Assembly (NCBI RefSeq): GCF_020181035.1
Contig: NZ_JAIQYY010000007.1
Location: 1 to 64,000, forward strand
Source: Streptomyces sp. CoH27
GTDB taxonomy: Bacteria; Actinomycetota; Actinomycetes; Streptomycetales; Streptomycetaceae
Direction: 5' to 3'
DNA: 64,000 bases
A model generated the notes under the pieces. That model had not been told where the DNA came from. It ran no database searches and was given only the letters and a program-made list of their open reading frames with translations. A program made the position numbers and the translations under genes. This document shows positions 43,331 to 52,364 of the stretch, piece after piece. Numbering within the stretch: position 1 is the stretch's first letter; each line of letters opens with the position of its first letter.

Positions 43331-44225
43331 CGGCGTCCGTCCTTCCCAGCCGCAGCCACCGCGCCTGCCCCACCGTGACCACCGCGATGACCAGCGCGAG
43401 GATCACCGCACCCGCGCTGCCGAGCCCGAGGTTCTGCCCCTGCCCCAGGGCGGTGTAGTAGAGATAGACGAGCGGCGGCCGGGCGTACGGCGGGTAGCCC
43501 CTGGCGTCGGACAGCAGGTTGTAGAACTCGTCGAAGGCCTGGAAGGCGTTGATGACGAGCAGCAGCACCACCGCGACCGAGGTGGCCCGCAGCTGGGGCA
43601 GGGTGATGTGCCGCAGCACCGTCCAGCCGGGCCGGGCCCCGTCCACGGCGGCCGCCTCGTAGAGCACCGGATCGATCCGCTGCAACCCGGCCAGGAAGAG
43701 GATCATGTAGAAACCGGCTTGCAGCCACAGCCGTACGGTGACGATGACCAGCCAGTACCAGGGCGGATCGGTGATGGACAGCCAGGCGACGGGATCGCCG
43801 CCGAACCACCTGAGGACGGTGTTGGCGAGCCCGAACCGTACCCCGTTGAAGATCGACATCTTCCAGACCAGGGCGGCGACGACGTAACTGCACGCGGCCG
43901 GAAGGAAGAACACGGACCGGAAGAAGGCCCGTGCCCGGCGGACCCGGTTGACCATGAGGGCGAGGGCGAGGGAGAAGACATAGGTGGCCGGCACGATGAA
44001 GGCCGTGAAGACGAGGAACGTCCTCAGACTGCCGACGAACGCGTCGTCCCGCAGCATCGCCGTGTAGTTGTCCAGGCCGACGAAGTGGGTGGGCGTGACC
44101 GTGTTGTGCGCGTCGAAGAAACTCAGGGCCACGCTCCACAGCAGGGGAACGTAGGTGAAGAGCGCCAGCCCGGCGGCGAACGGCCCGACGAACACCCAGA
44201 ACCAGAGGGCCCTACGGCGCCTCAC
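43323..44225 (-). CDS. Carbohydrate ABC transporter permease (MalF-like)
   Basis: The 300-residue permease has about six helices and the EAA-type segment LYEAAAVDGARPGWTVLRHITLPQL. It is a CUT1 MalF-like protein that pairs with the MalG-like one. GTG is the start and overlaps the stop of the binding-protein gene (GTGA at 44222-44225). Confidence 0.93.
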   Translation of the reverse strand: MRRRRALWFWVFVGPFAAGLALFTYVPLLWSVALSFFDAHNTVTPTHFVGLDNYTAMLRDDAFVGSLRTFLVFTAFIVPATYVFSLALALMVNRVRRARAFFRSVFFLPAACSYVVAALVWKMSIFNGVRFGLANTVLRWFGGDPVAWLSITDPPWYWLVIVTVRLWLQAGFYMILFLAGLQRIDPVLYEAAAVDGARPGWTVLRHITLPQLRATSVAVVLLLVINAFQAFDEFYNLLSDARGYPPYARPPLVYLYYTALGQGQNLGLGSAGAVILALVIAVVTVGQARWLRLGRTDADG

Positions 44226-45493
44226 GACGACTTCTTCGTGTTCCGGAGCTTCTTCACACGGTCGAGTTCGGCGCTCACCTTCCGTACGACGCCCCGCAGT
44301 TCACTCTCCGGACTCGCCCCACTCCTGATGATCCGGCTGAGCGCGTCCTGATAGGCGGTCTGCGCGGCCGGCGTCCACAGCAGTGGCTGGGCGTAGCCGT
44401 GGTCGGTGGTGAAGCGCACGGCGTCCGCGGCAGGGCCGTTCTTCAGCTTGGTCGCCTTCTTGGCGAGGGAGATCCGGGCGGGGATGTGGAAGCCGTAGCT
44501 GAGCGCGAAGTCCTCCTGATAATCGGTCCGTTCGACCCACAGCCACTTCACGAACTCCTTGGCGGCCTCCTTGTGCCGGCCACGCGCGCTGACGGCGGCC
44601 CCGTACGCCCCGACGGGCACGGTCGGCTTGCCGTTCCCGCCGTCGCCGGGGAACGGCAACACCCCGAAGTCTTCTCCGAGTTGCTGCTGGATCTGCGGCA
44701 GCGCCCACAGCCCCGACCACTGCATCGCGGTCAGCCCCTGGATGAAGGCGGACGGGTCGGCCCAGTCGGCGGGGGCGCCGAGGAGGAGGGACTTGCCGGC
44801 GTACAGCTGATGGAGCTTGCCGAGGGTGCGGGCGGCGGAGGGATCGTCGAAGCCGACTTTGCCATCGTCGGTGACGAGCCGAAGTCCGGCCGCATAGAGG
44901 GGAGTTCCCCCGAGCACGCCGGCTCCCCCGTCATTGCCCAGGAAGAGCCCCTTGACCTTGCTGGTGCTGAGCTTGCGGGCGGCGTCCACGAGGGCGTCGA
45001 GCGTGGTGGGCGGCTCTACTCCCGCATCCCTCAGCAGACTCTTCCGGTAGTAGAGCATCTGCATGTCGATGACCTGCGGAATGCCCCAGACCCGCCCGTC
45101 GTACGTCTTGGGCGTGAGCACGGCCGGATTGAAGTCGGCCTCGACCCCGGCCAGCAGCTCGGTGAGATCGACGACCTGACCGCCCTGGATCTGGTCGAGC
45201 GTGGGACCGTTGACCTCGAAGACATCCGGCCCGGAGTCGGTCAGCAGCGCGGCGGCGGTCTGCTGGTCGTAGTCGCCCGGCCGCCACTGCACGGTGACAC
45301 GCGCCTTCCGGTAGGCGGAGGCATACCGCTGAACGGCCCGCTGAGTGCCGGCCTCCCCATACTGGTGATACCACTGGGACAACGCCGTCCCCGAACCCCC
45401 GCCCCCACGCCCGGTGTTGGACCCGCACGCGGCGAGCAGTCCCGCTCCGGCCCCGGCACCCGCGGCCAGCAGTCCCCTACGGCTCATGGTCAT
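44222..45493 (-). CDS. Extracellular sugar-binding lipoprotein
   Basis: The 423-residue solute-binding protein of the CUT1 family has a signal peptide with a twin arginine (MTMSRRGLLAAGAGAGAGLL) and a lipobox LLAAC, which implies Tat export and lipid anchoring. A mature domain of about 390 residues follows, with DGRVWGIPQVIDMQMLYYRK. It is the first gene of the importer operon. The sugar is unknown, and no regulator gene is adjacent. CAGGGGG precedes the ATG. Confidence 0.92.
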   Translation of the reverse strand: MTMSRRGLLAAGAGAGAGLLAACGSNTGRGGGGSGTALSQWYHQYGEAGTQRAVQRYASAYRKARVTVQWRPGDYDQQTAAALLTDSGPDVFEVNGPTLDQIQGGQVVDLTELLAGVEADFNPAVLTPKTYDGRVWGIPQVIDMQMLYYRKSLLRDAGVEPPTTLDALVDAARKLSTSKVKGLFLGNDGGAGVLGGTPLYAAGLRLVTDDGKVGFDDPSAARTLGKLHQLYAGKSLLLGAPADWADPSAFIQGLTAMQWSGLWALPQIQQQLGEDFGVLPFPGDGGNGKPTVPVGAYGAAVSARGRHKEAAKEFVKWLWVERTDYQEDFALSYGFHIPARISLAKKATKLKNGPAADAVRFTTDHGYAQPLLWTPAAQTAYQDALSRIIRSGASPESELRGVVRKVSAELDRVKKLRNTKKSS

Positions 45494-45617
45494 CGTCTGT
45501 GCCCCCTGACGTCGGTCATCGATGCACGGTCCAACGATCAACCTTGCGGGATGATTACGAAAGGGCGGTTGCAGCCGTGTGTCACCGGGGCCGCGTGCTG
45601 TGTGTTCGGGGCCTGTG

Positions 45618-46544
45618 TCACGGGGCGAGGGAGTCGTAGGAGACTCCCGTCAGCCGCACGGACTCCTCCCAGAGTCTGCGCGAGACCGCGTCATCGACGG
45701 TCCAGGGCGCCCGCCAGGAGCGAGCCGGCGCACCCCGCCACATACCGAACCACGGCCCGAAGAACTCATCGGCCCGTACGCCGTCCGCGGTCGCCGCGTA
45801 CAGCACCGGCAGCGCCCCCGCCTCGGCCGACTGCGCGAACACCCGGTTGGCCACCTCCATCACCCGCTCGGCACCCCGCCGCCCCTCGGCGCGTGGCCCA
45901 GCGGTCTGGAGATTGGTGGCGGCGTACCCGGGGTGCGCGGCGACGGCGACGACATCGGCACCGCGTGCGGCGAGCCTGCGGGCAAGCTCGTGGGTGAAGA
46001 GGAGGTTGGCGGTCTTGGAGCGTGCGTAGGAGATCCAACGACCGTATCGTTGTCGGCTGTTGAGATCACGGGGGTCGATGTTCGCCAGGGCGTGCATGAG
46101 GCTGGAGACGGTGACGATGCGAGCGCCGGGGGTGGCGAGCAGCCGGGGCAGCAGCAGCCCGGTGAGCGCGAAGTGCCCGAGGTGATTGACTCCGAACTGC
46201 GTCTCGAACCCGTCCGCGGTCGTCCCGTACGGTACGGCCATCACGCCGGCGTTGTTGACGAGCAGGTCGATCCGGTCGTACGGCAGCCGGCGCGCACATG
46301 TGTGCACCGAGCCGAGATCCCCCAGGTCCAGCACCAGAAGCTCGACGTCGGCACGAGGCACCTCACGCCGGATTCTCCCGACGGCGGCCTCACCCCGCGC
46401 CGCACTCCGACAGGCCAGTACCACCCGGGCGCCCTTGCGGGCCAGCTCCAGGGCGGTGACCTGGCCGAGGCCGCTGTTGGCGCCGGTGACGACGGCGAGG
46501 CGGCCGGTGAGGTCGGGGATGTCGGAGGTGCTCCAGCCACGCAT
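45618..46544 (-). CDS. Short-chain dehydrogenase (retinol dehydrogenase-like)
   Basis: The 308-residue SDR has GxxxGxG in TGANSGLG, NNAGV, an active-site SS strand (IVTVSSLMHAL) and YxxxK in SYARSK. It matches the broad retinol-dehydrogenase or WW-domain-type oxidoreductases. AAGGAA lies nine bases before the ATG. It lies upstream of the sugar transporter on the same strand, but the 124-base gap suggests a separate promoter. The substrate is unknown. Confidence 0.9.
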   Translation of the reverse strand: MRGWSTSDIPDLTGRLAVVTGANSGLGQVTALELARKGARVVLACRSAARGEAAVGRIRREVPRADVELLVLDLGDLGSVHTCARRLPYDRIDLLVNNAGVMAVPYGTTADGFETQFGVNHLGHFALTGLLLPRLLATPGARIVTVSSLMHALANIDPRDLNSRQRYGRWISYARSKTANLLFTHELARRLAARGADVVAVAAHPGYAATNLQTAGPRAEGRRGAERVMEVANRVFAQSAEAGALPVLYAATADGVRADEFFGPWFGMWRGAPARSWRAPWTVDDAVSRRLWEESVRLTGVSYDSLAP

Positions 46545-46651
46545 GGTCCGATTCCTTCCGGGTTGCGAAGATGAGAGGGCGCAACTTTTCCGGGCCGGGG
46601 TGCATCCAACATAGTGACCTTCATCCACCTATTCGCCCGATGGAGGCGGAT

Positions 46652-47218
46652 ATGCGCATGATCCCTCATCGGAACCCTCTGAACCCTCTGAGCCGATCCC
46701 GAGCCCTCTCCCGCACATCCCCCGGGCGCGGCGCGGCAGCCGTGCTGACCGCGGCCCTCGTGGGCCTGACGGCGGCGGGAGCGGCATGGAGCGCGCCCTC
46801 GATGACGGCTTCTCTCCGTACGTGCACGGTGAACGATCTGTATCTCTCGATGGGCCGCAAGGAGGGGGCAGCCGGGTCGCTGTACTGGCCGATCCGGTTC
46901 ACCAATACCAGCACCACCAGCTGTGCCCTGCGCGGCTACCCGGGCGTCAGCGTCCTGGACACCGCCCACCACCAGCTCGGTCCCGCCGCCACCCGCAGCG
47001 GCAGCCCCTACGGCACGGTCACCCTCACCCCGGGCCACTCGGCCTCGTCGGTCATCCGCACCACCAACGGCCCGATCGGCGGTCCCTGCCTGCGCACCGG
47101 CACGTACCTCCGTGTCTACCCACCGGCCTCGCGCACACCGGCACTGATACCGGCCGCTTGGACGACGTGTTCCGGTGTCTTCCAGGCCGGTCCAGTGAAT
47201 GTGGAGGGGTCGATCTGA
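46652..47218 (+). CDS. DUF4232 secreted protein
   Basis: The 188-residue protein has a signal peptide or anchor (about residues 20-48, ending AAWSAP). A beta-rich DUF4232 domain follows: a CTVNDLYLSMG strand, SLYWPIRFTNTSTTSCALRGYPGVSVLD and C-terminal cysteines that may form disulfides. Such proteins are common secreted or surface proteins of actinobacteria with no known role. ATG at 46652 has GGAGG five bases upstream; an ATG at 46640 has no good site. It is convergent with the ABC permease gene. Confidence 0.75.
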   Translation: MRMIPHRNPLNPLSRSRALSRTSPGRGAAAVLTAALVGLTAAGAAWSAPSMTASLRTCTVNDLYLSMGRKEGAAGSLYWPIRFTNTSTTSCALRGYPGVSVLDTAHHQLGPAATRSGSPYGTVTLTPGHSASSVIRTTNGPIGGPCLRTGTYLRVYPPASRTPALIPAAWTTCSGVFQAGPVNVEGSI

Positions 47219-47243
47219 GGGGGTGGTGGTGGCAGAGGAAAGC

Positions 47244-47291
47244 AGAGGAAAGGGGGGGCGGCACATCAGGTGTGCCACCCCCCTTTCCTCT
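47244..47291. terminator. Bidirectional terminator
   Basis: AGAGGAAAGGGGGG (47244-47257) and CCCCCCTTTCCTCT (47278-47291) form a 14-bp stem, with an inner GGCACA/TGTGCC stem. It lies between the convergent DUF4232 gene and the ABC permease gene. Confidence 0.85.
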
Positions 47292-47303
47292 CAGCCCCGA
47301 CTT

Positions 47304-49586
47304 TCAGTCCCGCCGGATGAGCTCAGGGTCGATGCGGCGGCCGACCAGGGGGAGCGAGCCGAGGGCGGCGACGGCTACGACGCACAGGGTGCCGGTGAGG
47401 AGGAGGGGGAGGCCGGCGGTGTCCCAGAAGACGGTGCCGCCACCGGTGATCAGATAACTCGCCTCGGCCATCTTCCCCATCACGACGGCCAGCAGCAGCC
47501 CCACCGCCAAGGGCAGCACGACCTGGGCCACCTGCACCGCACGAAGGGTGCGGCGGCGGGCGCCGAGGAGGGTGAGGGCGGTGACCTGGGGGCGGCGTTC
47601 TACGGCGCGGTCGGCGGCGGCGACGAGGTAGGCGGCGATGCCGATGACCACGGCGAGGAACATGCCGATGGCCAGGAGGGTCTTCACGACCGCGATCTGC
47701 TGGAGGGCGGTGACGTTCAGACCCTGGGGTGCCACAGCGATGGTGGGCACGACATGAGCGATCCCGTCCAGAACCGCACGCACGGTGTCCGGGTCGGAAC
47801 CGCTCATCAGACTGAGCGTGGCTTCCTCAGGACGCGCTCCCTGAGGAAGCGCGGAGGGAGGAACGAGAATCATGCCACTACCGAGAGCCGGGAGACCTGC
47901 GTGATCCCGGTAGGGCAAGGTGCGCCGTGGTGCCTTGAACTCCAGGCTGCCGCGCCCGCCAACTAGCGTGACGACCACCTTCTTGCCCGCCTCGGCAGTC
48001 CCGCTCTGCTCCTGCACGGAGGAGTCCCGGAGGCGCTGGGGCTGGCCGTCAGTGCACTTACCGACCCAGGGCAGGGCCTTTCGCAGCTCGGCGCAGGTGG
48101 CCAGGACGATCTCGGGTGGCCCGCCGACCGCGGTCTCGTCGCCGTGCGTCGGCGCAGTGGCCCAGTGAGCGCGGATGCCTGGTATACGTTCGAGGGCCGC
48201 TCGCTGAGCTGCAGTGAGTCTGCCGTCGGGCATGTCGTACATCTGGATCGGAGCTGTGTTCCTGGAGACCTGGTCCAACTCGATCAGCACGCCCTGCGCA
48301 AGAGACGCTGCGAACACCAGCAGTACCAAACCGGCGGCCACCCGAAGCGCACCACCCGGTTCCGCCTCGTTGCGCCGCATGGCCAGCCCGAGTGTCAATG
48401 AACGGGTGGACCGGGCGATCCGTCCGGCAAGGGACCGGGACAGGCGCGGCAGGATCGTCACAAGGCCGACGCCGATGAGGACGACCATCGAGGGAATCAG
48501 CAGCGCGGACGGCCCACTGTCCGAGGGCACATGCCCGGTCGCCCCGGCGACGCAGTACCCGGCGGCGACGCCCGCTCCGGCGAGCAACGGAACGAAACCC
48601 CAGGCGGACGGAGACTTCTGCGGAGCTGTTCTGCGGACGGCCAGCGGATTGGTGGCGGCCTTCCGCGCACTGACCCGTCCCACGACCCAGGCGAGCGCCG
48701 GGCAGCCCACCAGGCATGTTCCGACCGTCGAGCCGGCCAGTGTGCCATCGCTCGGGTACCAGGTGAATCCGGGGAGCCCGACTCTCGACACAAGTTGATT
48801 CAGCACCCAGTACACGCCCAGCCCCAAGAGTGAGCCGATGCCGGCGGCGGCGACCGTCTCGGCAGCGTTGACCCGTTGCACCTCCTTGGCACTCATGCCG
48901 AGCAGGCGTAGCGCGGCCAGTCTGCGGGCCCGCTCGGCTGCGGACAGGCGTGCGCAGACCGAGAGGAACACGGCCAAGGGGACCAGAACGATCCCCACCA
49001 TGGTGAAGCGCAGGATGCCGAGTGTTGCCGCCGCCACGGTGGGATCCGGAGCCTCCTCCTTCCCGAAGCGCGCGACGGGTACGCCGTCCGGTAGCTCAGC
49101 ACGGCGTACACCGATGTAGGCCACCAGTTCCTCGGGCCGCGCGAGCCCTTGGGGGCCGATCAGTCCCGATTCCCGCCCCGGGAGACGTTGGGCGAGAGCC
49201 GGCTCGGCACGCAGCACTTCACGCAGCCCGGGAGAGACGAGGACCTCTCCCGCACGCGGGAACGACGACAACCCCGGTGGTGGCTCGATGTCCTTGGAGC
49301 CCTGAGCGAGGAAGATACGGGTGAGGGGCCTCGCGCCGTACGGGTCGGTCCGCCGCAGTAGCAGCGGGAACCCCGCGAAGACCGGGTTGCGCGACTCGTC
49401 CCGCGCCACAACCGGCTGTCTCGCCGCGACACGCGCGTCCTGGGCGGCCAGGATCCCGGGAATTGTCAGCACGATCGCCAGACAGCACACGCCGATTGCG
49501 CCACCCAGACTCATCAGGGCGAATCGCACACGGTTCCCGCGTCCGCTGCCCAGCAGCAGACGCAGTCCCAGAAGTAGTTCTTTCAC
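47304..49586 (-). CDS. FtsX/MacB-like ABC transporter permease (two-module)
   Basis: The 760-residue membrane protein carries two FtsX-like modules: a first helix at 20-45, a large extracytoplasmic part, three helices near 195-310, and a similar set with helices near 330-440 and 640-740. The size and layout fit peptide- or lipid-type exporters or resistance transporters. It overlaps the ATPase gene by four bases. With the ATPase and the small secreted protein it forms a three-gene cassette. The substrate is unknown. Confidence 0.88.
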   Translation of the reverse strand: MKELLLGLRLLLGSGRGNRVRFALMSLGGAIGVCCLAIVLTIPGILAAQDARVAARQPVVARDESRNPVFAGFPLLLRRTDPYGARPLTRIFLAQGSKDIEPPPGLSSFPRAGEVLVSPGLREVLRAEPALAQRLPGRESGLIGPQGLARPEELVAYIGVRRAELPDGVPVARFGKEEAPDPTVAAATLGILRFTMVGIVLVPLAVFLSVCARLSAAERARRLAALRLLGMSAKEVQRVNAAETVAAAGIGSLLGLGVYWVLNQLVSRVGLPGFTWYPSDGTLAGSTVGTCLVGCPALAWVVGRVSARKAATNPLAVRRTAPQKSPSAWGFVPLLAGAGVAAGYCVAGATGHVPSDSGPSALLIPSMVVLIGVGLVTILPRLSRSLAGRIARSTRSLTLGLAMRRNEAEPGGALRVAAGLVLLVFAASLAQGVLIELDQVSRNTAPIQMYDMPDGRLTAAQRAALERIPGIRAHWATAPTHGDETAVGGPPEIVLATCAELRKALPWVGKCTDGQPQRLRDSSVQEQSGTAEAGKKVVVTLVGGRGSLEFKAPRRTLPYRDHAGLPALGSGMILVPPSALPQGARPEEATLSLMSGSDPDTVRAVLDGIAHVVPTIAVAPQGLNVTALQQIAVVKTLLAIGMFLAVVIGIAAYLVAAADRAVERRPQVTALTLLGARRRTLRAVQVAQVVLPLAVGLLLAVVMGKMAEASYLITGGGTVFWDTAGLPLLLTGTLCVVAVAALGSLPLVGRRIDPELIRRD

Positions 49587-50263
49587 GATCCGACCGGCCC
49601 TTGTGTGGTGAGGACGCCGTCGACCATGGAGTAGCGACTGTCGGCGCGAGCCGCGACGTCGGGGTCATGCGTGACGATGAGGACCGCCGTGCCCTGTGAG
49701 CGGGCCAAGGTCAGGAACTCGTCCAGTACGGCCGAGGCGTTGGCACTGTCGAGGGAGCCCGTCGGTTCGTCGGCGAAGACCACGGCCGGGCGATGAACCA
49801 GGGCTCGGGCCACGGCCACGCGCTGGCTCTGCCCACCCGACACCTGGGACGGCCGGCGTTCCCGCAGCTCCGACAGACCCAGCCTGCCCAGTACTTCGCC
49901 CGCGGCGGCGAGCGCGGCCCTCTTCCGCTGACCGGCCAGGCGCAGTGGAAGGGCAGCGTTTTCCTCCACCGTCAGCTCCGGCAGCAGCTCGCCGTACTGG
50001 AAGACGAAGCCGAAGCGGTCGCGGCGCAGAGTGCTCAGCTCGTCGTCGTCCAGCTCATTGAACGGGCGCCCCTCGAAGCGGATTTCGCCCTGGCTGGCGG
50101 GGAGCACACCGGCGAGGCAGTACAGCAAGGAGGACTTGCCTGAGCCGCTTGGTCCGGTGATCGCCGCGATTTCGCCCCGGCGCAGCAGGATCGACGCGCG
50201 TTTGACCGCTTGCGATGCTCCGTAGAAGAGATCGACGTCTTTGGCGACAAGAGTTTCCGGCAC
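49583..50263 (-). CDS. ABC transporter ATP-binding protein
   Basis: The 226-residue ATPase has Walker A TGPSGSGKSS, Q-loop VFQYGELLPELTVEENAALP, signature VSGGQSQRVAVARAL and Walker B VVFADEPTGSLD. It belongs to the MacB/LolD-type group and partners the large permease. It begins 11 bases after the small secreted protein gene, so it is part of the same transcript. Confidence 0.93.
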   Translation of the reverse strand: MPETLVAKDVDLFYGASQAVKRASILLRRGEIAAITGPSGSGKSSLLYCLAGVLPASQGEIRFEGRPFNELDDDELSTLRRDRFGFVFQYGELLPELTVEENAALPLRLAGQRKRAALAAAGEVLGRLGLSELRERRPSQVSGGQSQRVAVARALVHRPAVVFADEPTGSLDSANASAVLDEFLTLARSQGTAVLIVTHDPDVAARADSRYSMVDGVLTTQGPVGS

Positions 50264-50274
50264 GACGACCTCGG

Positions 50275-50697
50275 TCAGCCGTGGAGTCGGTAGCTGAAAA
50301 GCAGGTCGGGCGCGCAGTTGTCAGGACGAAGAGTGCCTTTGTCGCGGCAGACGTGAAGGCGTGCGTCGTCGGTGTAACGCTGGGCGCCGTCCCAGTTGGA
50401 GTGGTGCATGAACACCGTCTGCCGCTGCTTGCCGTAGTAGCGGACCCAGTCATGGCCTTCGACCTTGACTTCTACGTACCCGTTGTGACCATCTCCCGGA
50501 TCGGTGTCCCGCAGGTACCCGCGCCACTCGAACGAACCGTGGTTCTGCTCGGCGGGGTTGAGCCGGTACTGGCCCCTTTCGAAGGCGACTCCTGCCGTAC
50601 GCTGCGCCCGCAGGCTCTGCCAGGTGGAAGCAAACGCCGTACCCGCTCCGGTGATGAAGACCCCCGCCGCGATCAGACCCGCTACTGCCTTGTTCAT
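50275..50697 (-). CDS. Small secreted protein of an ABC cassette
   Basis: This 140-residue protein has a signal peptide (MNKAVAGLIAAGVFITGAGT, cleavage near AFAST). A mature part of about 110 residues follows with aromatic and His-rich segments (EGHDWVRYYGKQRQTVFMHHSNWDG) and two cysteines near the end. I do not recognise a family. The order small secreted protein, ATPase, large FtsX permease resembles bacteriocin or peptide cassettes such as the lactococcin-972 type, but the sequence is not clearly of that family. AGAGGTGG precedes the ATG. Confidence 0.6.
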   Translation of the reverse strand: MNKAVAGLIAAGVFITGAGTAFASTWQSLRAQRTAGVAFERGQYRLNPAEQNHGSFEWRGYLRDTDPGDGHNGYVEVKVEGHDWVRYYGKQRQTVFMHHSNWDGAQRYTDDARLHVCRDKGTLRPDNCAPDLLFSYRLHG

Positions 50698-50845
50698 ACG
50701 CCACCTCTCAACAAACCCCACCTGCCCTACTGACAGCCGGAGTTACAGAAAGTAGCGTTACGATCACGTGGTGAATCCTTTACCCGCTTCTTCACCACCG
50801 CATCAGGTGATCCAAAACAAGCCAGCACTCACATCACGCCACACC

Positions 50846-51637
50846 TCAGGCCGTCGACCCCCCGTCCACCACCAGATCCGCCCCCACGACCGACGCCGCG
50901 TCGTCCGAGGCCAGGTAGAGGACCGCTGCCGCGATCTCCTCGACCGTCGACACACGGCCGACCGGGGACTCCGTGCGCATGCGGGCCGCGCGGTCGGAGT
51001 CCGTTTCGCCGGGCTTGAAGGACATGTCCGTGGCGGTGGGGCCGGGGCTGACCGCGCTGATGCGGATGCCGTCGGCGATGTGGTCCAGGGCGGCGGCGCG
51101 GGTGAGGATCGAGACGGCCGCCTTGGTGGTGGCGTATGCCGCGGTGCCGGGCAGGCGGCTGTGGACGCCGATGCGGGAGGCGATGTTCACGATGGCGCCG
51201 CCGGTCGGCTGGGTGCGCATCTGGGCGATCTCGGCCTGGAGGGCCAGGAAGACGCCGGTGACGTTGATGTCGAGCATCGTTCGCCAGTCCTCCTCCGGCA
51301 GGTCGGCCACCGAGCGGCCGCGTCCCGTCAGGATGCCCGCGTTGTTCACCGCCACGTCCAGTGAGCCGAAGTGTGCCACCGTCCCGGACACCAGCGCCCG
51401 CAGGTCTTCGGGGCGGGTCACGTCCGCCGTCATCGGCAGGGCCTTGCCGCCCGACTCCTCGATCAGGGCTGCCGTCTCCTCCAGAGGGGATGTGCGGCGG
51501 CCGGCCACGACCACCTGCGCGCCCTCCCTGGCGAAGGCCAGCGCGATGCCCCGGCCGATGCCCGTTCCGGCGCCGGTGACGAGGGCGGTGCGGCCCGCGA
51601 AGCGGGTGCGTGCGGTTGCGGTGATCCCCGTGGTCAT
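50846..51637 (-). CDS. Short-chain dehydrogenase (classical SDR)
   Basis: The 263-residue oxidoreductase has TGAGTGIG, NNAGI, an IASRIG strand and YATTK in AAYATTKAAV, and ends GADLVVDGGSTA. It is a classical NAD(P)-dependent SDR (3-oxoacyl or glucose dehydrogenase-like), with unknown substrate. A TetR gene lies upstream on the same strand, and a repeat-rich operator lies just before the start. The pair likely forms an inducible detoxification or metabolic unit. Confidence 0.9.
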   Translation of the reverse strand: MTTGITATARTRFAGRTALVTGAGTGIGRGIALAFAREGAQVVVAGRRTSPLEETAALIEESGGKALPMTADVTRPEDLRALVSGTVAHFGSLDVAVNNAGILTGRGRSVADLPEEDWRTMLDINVTGVFLALQAEIAQMRTQPTGGAIVNIASRIGVHSRLPGTAAYATTKAAVSILTRAAALDHIADGIRISAVSPGPTATDMSFKPGETDSDRAARMRTESPVGRVSTVEEIAAAVLYLASDDAASVVGADLVVDGGSTA

Positions 51638-51651
51638 GTCTCCCCTTTTCC

Positions 51652-51694
51652 TGAATGATCGGTTTCTTGAATGATCGGTTCAGAATGAACCGAT
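51652..51694. promoter_or_regulatory. Repeat-rich operator between TetR and SDR genes
   Basis: TGAATGATCGGTT occurs twice in direct repeat (51652-51664 and 51668-51680). ATCGGTTCA (51674-51682) and TGAACCGAT (51686-51694) form a perfect 9-bp inverted repeat with a 3-base spacer. The site lies upstream of the SDR and is a strong candidate for binding by the TetR protein at 51723-52307. Confidence 0.7.
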
Positions 51695-51722
51695 GAAAAA
51701 CGGCGCTGCTCGACCAGTTCAC

Positions 51723-52307
51723 TCAGTCGAGCAGCGCCAGCGCCTGCTCCGCCGCGTCCCGGACCCTCGCCGGGTCCGTGGACGCCTTCCCCGCCACCCG
51801 CAGGCCCTGGAGCAGGACCAGCAGCATGCGGGCGAGGGTCAACGGGTCGCGGTTCTCCGGCAGTTCGCCCTGGGCCTGGGCGCGGGTCAGGGCCGAGTGC
51901 AGGAGGGTTTCCATGTGGTCCCAGCTGTGTGCCACCCGGCGGGCGGCGGCCGGATCGTGCGGGGCCAGTTCGACCGCCGTGTTGGTGACCAGGCAGCCCT
52001 GTTCCCGGGTCGGCTCGGTCGTGGCCTCGGCGGCGAACCGCCGGACCACCGCGCGTACCGCCGGCAGTACCGGGCCCGGCTGGGACAGCTCCTGGGTGAG
52101 CAGGGGGTTCTGGATCTGTCCGTACCGGTCCAGTGCCCGCACGTACAACTCGTGCTTGTTCCCGAACGTCGCGTACAGGCTCGCCCGGCCGATTCCGAGG
52201 TGCTCGACCAGGTCGGCCATCGACGTCGCCTCGTAGCCGCGCCGCCAGAACAGCTCCAGGGCTGCCTGCAGCGCGGCGTCCGGGTCGAACTCCTTGGTCC
52301 TGGCCAT
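51723..52307 (-). CDS. TetR-family regulator
   Basis: The 194-residue regulator begins ARTKEFDPDAALQAALELFWRRGYEATSMADLVEHLGIGRASLYATFGNKHEL, the standard TetR helix-turn-helix, with a C-terminal ligand-binding domain. It lies 85 bases upstream of the SDR on the same strand, with the operator-like repeats between them, so it most likely represses the SDR. The inducer is unknown. Confidence 0.9.
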   Translation of the reverse strand: MARTKEFDPDAALQAALELFWRRGYEATSMADLVEHLGIGRASLYATFGNKHELYVRALDRYGQIQNPLLTQELSQPGPVLPAVRAVVRRFAAEATTEPTREQGCLVTNTAVELAPHDPAAARRVAHSWDHMETLLHSALTRAQAQGELPENRDPLTLARMLLVLLQGLRVAGKASTDPARVRDAAEQALALLD

Positions 52308-52364
52308 GTGTCAGAGCCTAGGATTGTCTGGAACGATCAGTCAAGTAAGGGAAGGAGCAGTGCG

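Noticed and set aside
45578..45625. Direct repeat TGTGTCAC followed by GGGG, 36 bases apart, upstream of the sugar-binding protein
   Set aside because: The second copy overlaps the stop codon of the neighbouring SDR gene, and the motif is short, so chance is likely.
50275..50697. Assignment of the small secreted protein to the lactococcin 972 family
   Set aside because: Gene order is similar but the expected family motif is not visible in the sequence.
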